From Rhodospirillales bacterium (GTDB lineage: Bacteria > Pseudomonadota > Alphaproteobacteria > Acetobacterales > Acetobacteraceae): a stretch of 37,037 nt of DNA. Position 1 is the first letter of the stretch. Each line of letters begins with the position of its first letter. A model generated the notes under the pieces. The model made no database searches and was not told where the DNA came from. It saw only the letters and a program-made list of their open reading frames with translations. Positions 6,083 through 13,526 of the stretch are shown here, piece by piece. The stretch lies in the NCBI GenBank assembly GCA_025362815.1, contig JANYFG010000016.1, positions 1 to 37,037 on the forward strand. The letters run 5' to 3'. The translations under genes and the position numbers were made by a program.

Positions 6083-8701
6083 TTGAGCGATCCATTGAAG
6101 AGCGGCTGCACCGTGTTCGACTGCGTGATCTATGACGGCGAGGTCGACCCGCTTTCGATCCGCATGCATGAGCTGGACAGCGTGGTGGACTGGTTCATCG
6201 TCGTTGAATCGACGCTTACTTTGAGTGGATTGCCGCGCGCCATCTGCCTCGATCCCAGCGATCCCAGGATCGCCCGGTTCGCACCCCGGCTGCGGCACGT
6301 GATCGTGGCCGATATGCCGCAGACCGACGACCCCTGGCAGCGTGAGATCTGGCAGCGCAACGCGGTGCTGCGGGGTGTGCCGGACGCGGCGCCGCACGAT
6401 CTGCTGATCATGTCCGACGTGGACGAGGTGCCGCGCGCCCACGTGGTGGCCGCCCTGCGCGACGATACCGAGCATGCGGTGTTCGGGCTGGAGCTGGCGT
6501 TTTATTATTTCTTCGTGGACTACCGCAACGTGGGGGGTCCCGAGGCCGCCATCACCTGGACGGTGGCGGCGCGCCGGGCGGCGTTGGCCGACATCACGCC
6601 CAACGATCTGCGCTACGCCGTGCGCGAGCGGCGTGTGCCGGCGTGCATCGTGCCCGACGGCGGCTGGCATTTCTCCTATTTGATGGACGAGGCCCGCGTG
6701 CGCCGCAAGATCGCGGCATTTTCGCACCAGGAGTTCAACAATCCTGCATTTCTGGCCACGATCGACATCGGCGCGCTGGTGCAGCGGCAAGGCGATTTCT
6801 TCGATCGCCCCGGTTTCGTCTGGTCGCTGGTGGATGCCGCGGAGCTGCCGGAGTGGCTGCGGGCGAACAAGGCCGCGCTGTCGCATCTGTTCGCGCCGGG
6901 GGCGCCCACGCCGGTGCGGCCGCAGGTGACGTTGTTGCCGCCCGTGGTCATCTGCCCTTATCTCCACGACCAGGAGAAAGACGAGATCCGGGCGAAATTC
7001 GCGCTCGATACCGAGGCGGGCGCTGCCATTCCGTTTTTCCTGTGGCAGGACGTGGACCGGATCGGGCCGGAGCGGGCGTTCGAGCGGTGTTGGGAACAGT
7101 TCCCGGAACGCGACATCATCATCGTCCATTCCGACATGGCGCCGTTCCCGGGTGACGCGCCCACGCTGTGGTACGATCAGCTTTGCGACTATCGCGCCCT
7201 GCGGCCGGAAGCCGGCATGATCGCCGCCAATCTGTATTACCCCCTGGCCGCGCCGGACGCGACGCAGCGCGTGCAATGCGCCGGCGGCACGTTCATCGAT
7301 GCGACCATCGCCCATCTGCACGGCTACGTGGACGCCGTGGGCGGTGTGTCTCAAACGCTGCTGGATGCCGTGCGGCCGGTGGATTGGGTGACGTTCGGAG
7401 GCGTGCTGATCCGGCGCGCGGTGATCGAGGCCTGCGGCGGTTTCGATGGCCGGTATCAATGGGCCTACTACATGGATTGCGACTACTGCTTCGAGGCCAG
7501 GCTGCGCGGATTTCGCCTGTTGCAGGTGCCGGTGCGCTTGCTGCATGAGGAGAGCCGCTCGACGCGCGCGGCGACGGCGGACAATCCCGACCTGACCTTG
7601 CACATCCAGCAGAACAGCGACCTGTTCACCGCGAAATGGCAAAGTTTCGTCCCGGCCCTGCCGTCTGAGAAGGCGCTGGCGTTCGTATACACCCGCACCG
7701 GCGAAAATGTGGCCAAGGTGAAGGCGCTCGATACCGGCATCTTCACGATTCAGCCGGGCCATAACGACGATCGCGTCTCGTTCCTGCGTCTCCAGAACTT
7801 GGTGCGCGAGATCAGGCCTGGCTACACCTATCTGGAGGTCGGCTCCGATATCGGCGGCTCGCTGCTGCCGCATCTGCTCGATCCCGCCTGCGCGGCGGCC
7901 ATATCGGTCGATCCGCGCCCGGCGCTGCAGCCGGATGAGCGCGGGTTGGATTTCGAGTATGTGGGCAACTCCACCCAGCGCATGCTGGCGGAACTGGACC
8001 GCTTCGCCCGGCCGGATGAACGCGCGAAGCTTTCCACGATCGAGCGGGACATATCGGCGGTGGACACATCGTCTGTGCCGTCTCGCCCGTCGCTGGTGCT
8101 GATCGATGGGGAGCATACCAACGTTGCGGCGTTCTCGGATTTCGTGGCGGTGTTCGCGCTGGTTGCCGACGATGCGATGATCGTTTTCCACGATGCCAAT
8201 TTGGTCGGCGACGCCATTCAGATGGCGGAACGGTTCCTGCTGCACGCGGGCAAGCCGTATAGCCTGACCATCCTGCCAAGCTGTGTGGCGGTGTTGGGTT
8301 TTGGAGTTTTCGCCGGCGCCGCGCAGACCGCGTTGCAGCCGTTCGGTCTGCCCACCGCCGCGTATTTCGCCGCCGCGCGCGCCGGGCGGCATCGCGCGGT
8401 GGCGGATGCGGTGATCGCGCACATTAAGGGCATGCCCGGCTTCGGCGTGGACGCGATGCTGGCGCAGACCCGCCAGGCCGAGGCGGAAAAGACCGCGTTG
8501 CAGGCGGCATTGGAGCACGCCTCGGCCGCGCAGGCGCGGGATCGGGGCGAGATCGACGCGTTGCATGCCACGATCGCGCATCTGCAGGCTGCGCGCGACG
8601 ACGGGCAAGCTTTGGTTGCGGCCATGAAGGCATCGACATCCTGGCGGCTGACGGCGCCGCTGCGTGCGGTGATGGGCGCCTTGCGGGGGCGGGGCGCATG
8701 A
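6083..8701 (+). CDS. Three-domain GT17 glycosyltransferase / glycosyltransferase / methyltransferase fusion with coiled-coil tail
   Basis: 872 residues starting at TTG 6083, with GGAG at 6071-6074. Residues about 8-270 look like glycosyltransferase family 17: VFDCVIYDGEVDPL and the metal-binding SDVDEVPR near residues 111-117. Residues about 285-520 form a second, GT-A-like domain (VVICPYLHDQEKDE, VHSDMAPF, then GGFDGRYQWAYYMDCDYC near its end). Residues about 555-735 resemble a class-I SAM methyltransferase (YTYLEVGSDIGGSLLPHLL, VLIDGEHT, IVFHDAN). The end is a coiled coil and the tail STSWRLTAPLRAV. The combination suggests one polypeptide that adds two sugars and methylates the product on a cell-surface glycan; that is inference. 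Domain boundaries are approximate. Its stop overlaps the next gene's ATG. Confidence 0.82.
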   Translation: MSDPLKSGCTVFDCVIYDGEVDPLSIRMHELDSVVDWFIVVESTLTLSGLPRAICLDPSDPRIARFAPRLRHVIVADMPQTDDPWQREIWQRNAVLRGVPDAAPHDLLIMSDVDEVPRAHVVAALRDDTEHAVFGLELAFYYFFVDYRNVGGPEAAITWTVAARRAALADITPNDLRYAVRERRVPACIVPDGGWHFSYLMDEARVRRKIAAFSHQEFNNPAFLATIDIGALVQRQGDFFDRPGFVWSLVDAAELPEWLRANKAALSHLFAPGAPTPVRPQVTLLPPVVICPYLHDQEKDEIRAKFALDTEAGAAIPFFLWQDVDRIGPERAFERCWEQFPERDIIIVHSDMAPFPGDAPTLWYDQLCDYRALRPEAGMIAANLYYPLAAPDATQRVQCAGGTFIDATIAHLHGYVDAVGGVSQTLLDAVRPVDWVTFGGVLIRRAVIEACGGFDGRYQWAYYMDCDYCFEARLRGFRLLQVPVRLLHEESRSTRAATADNPDLTLHIQQNSDLFTAKWQSFVPALPSEKALAFVYTRTGENVAKVKALDTGIFTIQPGHNDDRVSFLRLQNLVREIRPGYTYLEVGSDIGGSLLPHLLDPACAAAISVDPRPALQPDERGLDFEYVGNSTQRMLAELDRFARPDERAKLSTIERDISAVDTSSVPSRPSLVLIDGEHTNVAAFSDFVAVFALVADDAMIVFHDANLVGDAIQMAERFLLHAGKPYSLTILPSCVAVLGFGVFAGAAQTALQPFGLPTAAYFAAARAGRHRAVADAVIAHIKGMPGFGVDAMLAQTRQAEAEKTALQAALEHASAAQARDRGEIDALHATIAHLQAARDDGQALVAAMKASTSWRLTAPLRAVMGALRGRGA

Positions 8702-9498
8702 ACTGGCGCGATCCCGCTGCGTCGGACAAGCATTACTGGCATCGGTTCAGTGCGTTCTACGAGCGGCATTTCGCGACGCTTGGCGAGGTGTCGTCCATTC
8801 TGGAATACGGGGTGCTCGACGGTGCCTCGATCCGTTGGCTGCGGTTGCTGTTTCCGCAGGCCGAGATCGTGGGGGTGGACATTCTGCCGGTGCAGCCCAG
8901 CTGGCCTGTGGGGCCGGGCATCACCTACCGCACCGTCGATCAGGCCAGCCGGCCCGCCATCGGGCGTCTGCTGCACGATCTCGGCCGGCGCTTCGATCTG
9001 GTGATCGAGGATGGCAGCCATTTTCCGCCGCATCAGGCGCATTGTCTGGCCGAGACGTTCCCGTTGGTGCGGGAGGGTGGCATCTATATTCTGGAAGATC
9101 TGCACACGTCGCATCCGCGTCATTCGTATTACCGTGATTACTGTGCGCCGGGGACGCCGAACTGCCTGCATCTGCTGTTGTATATCGAGCATCTCCGCGC
9201 CACCGGGCAGACCATGCGGCCAGCCGATATCGGGCGTCTGGCGCATCCCGGGATGTTTACCGAGGCGGATGTGAGCGGGCTGGCGGCGATGATCGGCCGT
9301 GTGGAGATCTTTCGCAGGGCCACTTTGCCGCTGCGGTGCTATGCCTGCGGCACGGACGATTTCGACCCGGTGGCGCTTGTGTGCCGCTGTGGGGTGGACC
9401 TGGATATTCTCAGCGCTGATTCGATGACGTCTGTGCTGTATCGTGAGAATTGTTCTTTTGTGAACAAAAAAACCAAAAAACTTTATTCTATGATGTGA
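8698..9498 (+). CDS. Class-I SAM-dependent methyltransferase with C-terminal cysteine cluster
   Basis: 266 residues; ATGA overlap with the preceding fusion gene. Motif I region is ILEYGVLDGASIRWL, with an acidic residue ending strand 2 (VGVDILP); then FDLVIEDGSHFPPHQ and GGIYILEDLHTSH. This resembles sugar O-methyltransferases of natural-product and O-antigen pathways. Near the end, RCYACG and CRCG give a CX2C...CXC cluster that could bind zinc. The last 15 residues (252-266, reading CSFVNKKTKKLYSMM) are translated from a dispersed repeat arm, so the original C-terminus has probably been replaced or extended. It converges on chvG. Confidence 0.8.
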   Translation: MNWRDPAASDKHYWHRFSAFYERHFATLGEVSSILEYGVLDGASIRWLRLLFPQAEIVGVDILPVQPSWPVGPGITYRTVDQASRPAIGRLLHDLGRRFDLVIEDGSHFPPHQAHCLAETFPLVREGGIYILEDLHTSHPRHSYYRDYCAPGTPNCLHLLLYIEHLRATGQTMRPADIGRLAHPGMFTEADVSGLAAMIGRVEIFRRATLPLRCYACGTDDFDPVALVCRCGVDLDILSADSMTSVLYRENCSFVNKKTKKLYSMM

Positions 9499-9572
9499 TT
9501 TGTGCGGGTCTTGCCGCACCACGCGCATCATTGGTGAAAGTCTTTTTGCTTCTTTTTCTTCAGAAAAAGAAG
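9452..9572. repeat. Composite palindromic repeat, copy 1 (121 bp; two 37-nt arms around a variable core)
   Basis: Left arm 9452-9488: GTTCTTTTG (9452-9460), loop TGAA, then CAAAAAAAC (9465-9473), a 9-bp stem with one mismatch, followed by CAAAAAACTTTATTC. Right arm 9536-9572 ends in a perfect 11-bp stem, CTTCTTTTTCT (9549-9559) with AGAAAAAGAAG (9562-9572). Core 9489-9535 holds its own 6-bp hairpin (9502-9507 with 9514-9519). As the reverse complement, copy 2 (30508-30629) matches the right arm 37/37 and the left arm 36/37, while the cores differ. It lies between convergent genes, and the left arm is inside the methyltransferase reading frame. A bidirectional terminator or a MITE/REP-like element are the main options. 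Confidence 0.8.
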
Positions 9573-9578
9573 ATCTTC

Positions 9579-11249
9579 CTACCCCTTCGGCAGACGCACT
9601 ACAAAGCGGGCGCCCACCACGGTGCCTGTGGCGTCGCGGCGGTTTTCGGCGGTAATCTGGCCGCGCAGGGCTTCCACGATCTGGCGGCTGATCGACAGGC
9701 CGAGGCCGGAATGCTGGCCGAAATGTTCGCCGTGCGGGCGTTCGGAATAGAAGCGGGCGAAGATGTTCTCGAGCTTGGCGTCCGGGATGCCGGGGCCGGA
9801 ATCCTCGATGGCGATCTCCACCATGGTTGCGTCGTCATGGGCGGACAGGCCGATCACGCCGTCTGGCGGGGAGAAGCTTTGCGCGTTGCCGATGAGGTTG
9901 CGCAGGACCTGGACCAGCCTTCCCTCCACGGCCTGTACGACCAGCCGTCCGTCGCCCAGCGTGAGTTTGATGCGGGGGTCGCCGTCGTGGCGGGTGGTGT
10001 CGTTGATTTCCGCGAGCAGGCTGAGGATGGGCGCCACGTCCACGGGCTCGGTGGCCACGCGGGACAGCTCGGCGTCGATGCGCGAGGCGTCTGAGATGTC
10101 GCTGATGAGACGGTCGAGGCGGCCGACATCCTCGGCGATGATTGCGGTGAGGCGGCGTTGTTTGGCGGGGTCGTCGATCCGGCGCAGCGTTTCGATGGCG
10201 CTGCGGATGGAAGAGAGCGGGTTTTTGATCTCGTGGGCGACGTCGGCTGCGAACTGCTCGATTGCGTCCATCCGAGACCACAGCGCCGAGGCCGATTCGG
10301 AGAGCGCGCGGGCGAGCTCGCCCACCTCGTCGCCGCGGGCCAGCAGGGCCACGGGCACCGCGCCGGCGCGACCGCTGCCTTCGCGCATCCGGGCGGCGGC
10401 ACCGGCGAGCCGCAGGATCGGGCGGGCGATGGTGAGCGACAGATACCACGACAGCATCACCGTGAGGCCCAGCGCCAGGGTGAACAGCGCCAGGATGGAC
10501 AGCCGCACCGCCAGGACGCTGTCATCCACCTCGCGCGCTTCCCGCGTGAGCAGCACCACGCCAAGGTTGCGGCGATTGCGCGAGATGGGTTCGGCCACGC
10601 TGACGAGAAGGCGGTTGTCGTCGGTGCGGCGGATATAGGGCGGGATGAGCCGGCCGGTTTTGGCCGCGTTGAGGCGCAGTTCCTCGCGCACGTCCGGCGC
10701 CCAGTCGGCGCCCACGGCGGGGCGGCCGATATCGAGCAGCGAGCTTTCGGTGGAATGCGGCAGGATGCTTTGCAGATCGTCGTAAACCCGGCCGACCAGG
10801 CCCACGAGCATGCCGCGGCTTACGGCCGGTGGCAGCGGTTCGGTGACGACGGCGCCGGCGGCGCCTTCGCGCACCCGGCTGTCGGCCAGCACCTCGCCAT
10901 CGGGCGAATAGAGTTTGGCCTGGGCGTTGGGCGTGGGCTCCGTCAGGCGGCGCAGCAGCGGGCGTGCCAGTTCCGATACCACACGGGGGCTGTCGGGCGT
11001 TTCCTCGCGCACCGCTGCCTCGCTGAGGGCGCCGGCGTAGATGCGGGCCTGCTCGCGCAGGGTGGTGACCTCGGCGGCGAGCAGGCCGTTCTGGTATTGG
11101 TCCAGATACAGCAGTGCGGCCAGCAGCAGCGCCAGCGGCAGCAGGTTCACCAGCAGGATGCGCTGCAGCAGCGGCGATAGCAGACGCACCCGGGGCTCCG
11201 GTATGTCGTCCGTTCGCGTCATGACGGGGTGCAGGCCGCTATCGGGCAT
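9579..11249 (-). CDS. chvG: Membrane sensor histidine kinase ChvG (ExoS-like)
   Basis: 556 residues from ATG 11249. Layout: cytoplasmic N-terminus, membrane segment about 28-49, periplasmic sensor region about 50-248, membrane segment about 249-271, HAMP linker, dimerisation helix with phospho-accepting His339 in FAADVAHEIKNPLSS, and an ATPase domain with NLIGNAQSFSPP, DSGPGIP and GLGLSISRQIVEAL. ChvG/ChvI respond to acid and envelope stress in rhizobia and Agrobacterium; the same role is inferred here. It starts 8 bases after the chvI stop, with AAGGAGG inside the chvI end. In most relatives hprK follows directly; here a composite repeat and a plus-strand glycan block follow instead. Confidence 0.9.
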   Translation of the reverse strand: MPDSGLHPVMTRTDDIPEPRVRLLSPLLQRILLVNLLPLALLLAALLYLDQYQNGLLAAEVTTLREQARIYAGALSEAAVREETPDSPRVVSELARPLLRRLTEPTPNAQAKLYSPDGEVLADSRVREGAAGAVVTEPLPPAVSRGMLVGLVGRVYDDLQSILPHSTESSLLDIGRPAVGADWAPDVREELRLNAAKTGRLIPPYIRRTDDNRLLVSVAEPISRNRRNLGVVLLTREAREVDDSVLAVRLSILALFTLALGLTVMLSWYLSLTIARPILRLAGAAARMREGSGRAGAVPVALLARGDEVGELARALSESASALWSRMDAIEQFAADVAHEIKNPLSSIRSAIETLRRIDDPAKQRRLTAIIAEDVGRLDRLISDISDASRIDAELSRVATEPVDVAPILSLLAEINDTTRHDGDPRIKLTLGDGRLVVQAVEGRLVQVLRNLIGNAQSFSPPDGVIGLSAHDDATMVEIAIEDSGPGIPDAKLENIFARFYSERPHGEHFGQHSGLGLSISRQIVEALRGQITAENRRDATGTVVGARFVVRLPKG

Positions 11250-11257
11250 CGTTGTGC

Positions 11258-11959
11258 TCACGCCTCCTTGTAGCGGTAGCCGATGCCGTAGAGCGTTTCG
11301 ATATGGTTGAAATCGTCGTCCGCCTGCCGGAATTTCTTGCGGACGCGCTTGATGTGGCTGTCGATGGTGCGGTCGTCGACATAGATGTTGTCGCCGTAGG
11401 CGGTGTCGATCAGCTGGTCGCGGGATTTCACCATGCCGGGGCGGGCGGCCAGGGCCTTGACCAGCAGGAACTCGGTGACGGTCAGCGCGATGTCGCTGCC
11501 TTTCCAGTGGCATTGGTGCTTGGTTTCGTCCAGCACCAGCTCGCCGCGGGTCATCACGCCGCCCGGGGCGGCACCGGAGCCCTCCGCGCGGCTGGTTTCG
11601 TTGCGGCGCAGCAGGGCGCGGTTGCGCTCGATGAGCAGGCGCTGGCTGAACGGCTTGGTGATGTAGTCGTCCGCGCCCAGGCGCAGGCCCATCAGCTCGT
11701 CCACCTCCTCGTCCTTGGAGGTGAGGAAGATGACGGGGAGCTGGGTGCGCGTGCGCAGGCGCTGCAGCAGTTCCATGCCGTCCATGCGCGGCATCTTGAT
11801 GTCGAGCACGGCGAGGTCCACCGGTTTGGCGATGATGCCCTGTAAGGCGCTCTCGCCATCCGTATATGTGCGCACGGTGAAACCCTCCTGCTCCAGGGTC
11901 ATGGACACCGAGGTGAGGATGTTGCGGTCGTCGTCGACCAGCGCGATGGTCTGCTTCAT
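11258..11959 (-). CDS. chvI: OmpR-family response regulator ChvI
   Basis: 233 residues from ATG 11959. The receiver domain has the acidic pocket at VDDD (8-11), phospho-accepting Asp53 in [10 protein letters not shown], Thr80 and Lys102 in ITKPF; the C-terminal winged helix carries [12 protein letters not shown] and [16 protein letters not shown], ending in YGIGYRYKE. Phosphorylated by ChvG, it should bind DNA and control envelope or surface-polysaccharide genes; many glycan genes flank it in this window, but no binding site is proven. The frame runs open upstream to 12601, but this reflects GC-rich composition and overlaps the divergent HugZ-like gene. Confidence 0.93.
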   Translation of the reverse strand: MKQTIALVDDDRNILTSVSMTLEQEGFTVRTYTDGESALQGIIAKPVDLAVLDIKMPRMDGMELLQRLRTRTQLPVIFLTSKDEEVDELMGLRLGADDYITKPFSQRLLIERNRALLRRNETSRAEGSGAAPGGVMTRGELVLDETKHQCHWKGSDIALTVTEFLLVKALAARPGMVKSRDQLIDTAYGDNIYVDDRTIDSHIKRVRKKFRQADDDFNHIETLYGIGYRYKEA

Positions 11960-12035
11960 GGGAGGCGGCCTTCGTTGCGGTGGGCGGATTGTGGCAGACG
12001 ATTGTGGCGCAATGAGGAAGAAGGGTGAACGAAAC

Positions 12036-12803
12036 ATGGCTGGGCCCGAAAATCCTTCCAATGCGGAAAAGCGTGATGCATCTGGTGACGCGCAAGGCCG
12101 GGCAGCGGGGCCGGAGCCGGCGTGGCAGGCGCGCATGTTGTTGCGCGCGGCGCGTACGGGAACGCTGGCGACGTCGGCGCAGGGCCAGCCCTTCGCGTCG
12201 TTGATCACGCCGGCCTGTGCGCCCGATCTGTCGGTGCTGGTGCTGCTCTCGTCATTGTCCGAGCACACGCGGCATCTGCACGACGACCCGCGTTGTGCCG
12301 TGATGGTGACGGGGGCTGCCGAGACGGCCAATCCGCAGACGGCGCCGCGTGTGACGATCACCGGGCTGGCCGCGTTGGAGCCCGATCCGGCGTTGAAGGC
12401 GCGCTGGCTGGCGGTGCATCCGTATGCGCAGCTGTATGCCGAATTCACCGACTTCGCGTTGTTCCGCATTCGCCCGAGCGCGGGCCAGCTGATCGGCGGG
12501 TTTGCGCGGGCGTTCCGGTTGCGCGCGGCGGATCTTGCACCCGATCCCGATGCGGTGGCCGCCTTGCTGGCGGCGGAGGCGGGAATTTGCAGCCATTGCA
12601 ATGACGATCATGCCGATGCGTTGGCGATGCTGGCGCAGGCGCCGGGCGCGTGGCGCATGGTGGCGGCAGACGTGGATGGCTGTGACCTGGCGCAGGGGGA
12701 GGTTGTGCGGCGTGTGGCGTGGACGCAGCCGGTGGCCGATGCGGGCGCCGTGCGATCCGAACTGGTGACGTTGATGCGGGCGGCGCGTGCGGCCGTCGTG
12801 TGA
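12036..12803 (+). CDS. HugZ-like pyridoxamine 5'-phosphate oxidase-fold protein
   Basis: 255 residues from ATG 12036 (an ATG at 12012 would add 8; AGGAAGAAGGG lies between them). The N-terminal split-barrel of the PNPOx type shows [20 protein letters not shown] and [11 protein letters not shown]; the C-terminal part has [15 protein letters not shown], the signature of the DUF2470 domain found in HugZ haem-utilisation proteins. Haem binding or degradation is the family expectation and is not shown here. It is divergent from chvI with 76 bases between starts. Confidence 0.82.
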   Translation: MAGPENPSNAEKRDASGDAQGRAAGPEPAWQARMLLRAARTGTLATSAQGQPFASLITPACAPDLSVLVLLSSLSEHTRHLHDDPRCAVMVTGAAETANPQTAPRVTITGLAALEPDPALKARWLAVHPYAQLYAEFTDFALFRIRPSAGQLIGGFARAFRLRAADLAPDPDAVAALLAAEAGICSHCNDDHADALAMLAQAPGAWRMVAADVDGCDLAQGEVVRRVAWTQPVADAGAVRSELVTLMRAARAAVV

Positions 12804-12821
12804 GACCGTGTGTGCGCATAA

Positions 12822-12846
12822 GGAACTTTTGAGAGGATGGGGCGTA
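12822..12846 (+). promoter_or_regulatory. Candidate EcfG-type general stress promoter
   Basis: GGAAC at 12822-12826 and CGTA at 12843-12846 are separated by 16 bases. The alphaproteobacterial EcfG consensus is GGAAC-N16/17-CGTT, so this is one base off. It sits just upstream of the strong ribosome site AAAAAGGAGA (near 12857-12866) and the DUF3597 gene. Prediction by eye only. Confidence 0.4.
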
Positions 12847-12873
12847 CAACGAGCTGAAAAAGGAGACACGTGT

Positions 12874-13335
12874 ATGAGCATCTTCGGCACCATCATGGAT
12901 AAAATCTTCCATCATCCGGCTGCAGCCCAGCCGGCATCCGGCGGCGCCACGGCGCAATCACCGTCTGACGTGTCATCTTCAAGCGCTGCATCGACGATGG
13001 TTCAGACGGCGGAAAAGATCGCGTCGGACCTGTTGGCGGGGAGCAGTGCCGCACCTGCGACAGCGGGCGCGTCGTCGCCTGTCGATGTTGGGGCGGCACT
13101 TTCCGCGATGGCCCAGCAGAAGGGTGGTGGCGGCGACTATCAGCATTCGATCGTGGATCTGTTGAAGTTGCTGGATCTTGATTCCAGCCTGGATTCACGC
13201 AAGCAGCTGGGGCAGGAATTGGGTGTACACGCCGGTGCCGATGGCAGCGCAGAACAGAATATTGCTCTGCACAAGGCGGTGGTTGAGAAGCTGGCGGAAA
13301 ATGGCGGCAAGGTACCGGCCAGCATGCGCAGCTAA
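12874..13335 (+). CDS. DUF3597 family protein
   Basis: 153 residues from ATG 12874, preceded by an AAGGAGA ribosome site. It starts MSIFGTIMDKIF, has a low-complexity Ala/Ser/Gly linker (about 15-70), and a conserved C-terminal domain with SIVDLLKLLDLDSSLDSRKQLGQELG, IALHKAVVEKLAENGGKVP, which is the DUF3597 pattern (a small helical domain of unknown function). The upstream EcfG-like promoter would make it stress-inducible; this is inference. Followed by a half copy of the dispersed repeat and two long hairpins before the convergent polA gene. Confidence 0.85.
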   Translation: MSIFGTIMDKIFHHPAAAQPASGGATAQSPSDVSSSSAASTMVQTAEKIASDLLAGSSAAPATAGASSPVDVGAALSAMAQQKGGGGDYQHSIVDLLKLLDLDSSLDSRKQLGQELGVHAGADGSAEQNIALHKAVVEKLAENGGKVPASMRS

Positions 13336-13361
13336 AGAGACATTCATCCAGCTGTTGGGTG

Positions 13362-13393
13362 AAGTTTTTTGGTTCTTTTGTTCATAAAAGAAC
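13362..13393 (+). repeat. Single arm of the dispersed palindromic repeat
   Basis: Matches 31 of 32 bases of the arm at 30593-30629 in the same orientation. Its stem is GTTCTTTT (13372-13379) with AAAAGAAC (13386-13393) around a 6-base loop. The second arm type (CTTCTTTTTCT stem) is absent nearby, so this is a half element. It lies just after the DUF3597 stop. Confidence 0.75.
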
Positions 13394-13420
13394 ATCTATG
13401 TTTTGAGGCCAGCTTAACAC

Positions 13421-13466
13421 GTTAGAACCTGATGATTTTGAGTGGACGGAATCATCAGGTTCTAAC
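13421..13466. terminator. Long perfect hairpin (17-bp stem), probable terminator between convergent genes
   Basis: GTTAGAACCTGATGATT (13421-13437) pairs perfectly with 13450-13466 across a 12-base loop, followed on the plus strand by TTGTTGTTTT. Twelve bases of it (13447-13458, CGGAATCATCAG) recur as the reverse complement in the core of the repeat copy at 30565-30576. Probable terminator for the DUF3597 transcript. Confidence 0.6.
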
Positions 13467-13479
13467 TTGTTGTTTTATC

Positions 13480-13526
13480 GATCATGTTTATGCGCTTGGG
13501 TTGAGCAACCCAAACGCATCATGATC
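13480..13526. terminator. Imperfect 19-bp hairpin touching the polA stop codon
   Basis: GATCATG...ATGCG...TTGGGTT (13480-13502) pairs with AACCCAA...CGCAT...CATGATC (13507-13526), with one mismatch and a 3-base TTT bulge; loop GAGC. It ends at the first base of the polA stop. No T-run follows in the polA direction, so an RNA 3'-end stabiliser is as likely as a terminator. Confidence 0.5.

Noticed and set aside
5879..8608. A 909-codon open frame on the minus strand opposite the GT17 fusion gene
   Set aside because: Its translation is Arg/His/Gln-rich low-complexity sequence without domains, as expected from the antisense of a GC-rich gene whose sense frame shows clear enzyme motifs.
9549..9572. 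Calling the T-rich repeat arms simple rho-independent terminators
   Set aside because: No U-run follows the stem in a consistent position, and the same arms recur as parts of a larger bipartite unit, so they are annotated as a repeat with possible terminator function.
9579..12095. Reading chvG as an 838-residue protein starting at 12095
   Set aside because: The upstream 280 codons overlap chvI in another frame and are Arg/Pro/His-rich; the kinase begins naturally at ATG 11249 just after chvI.
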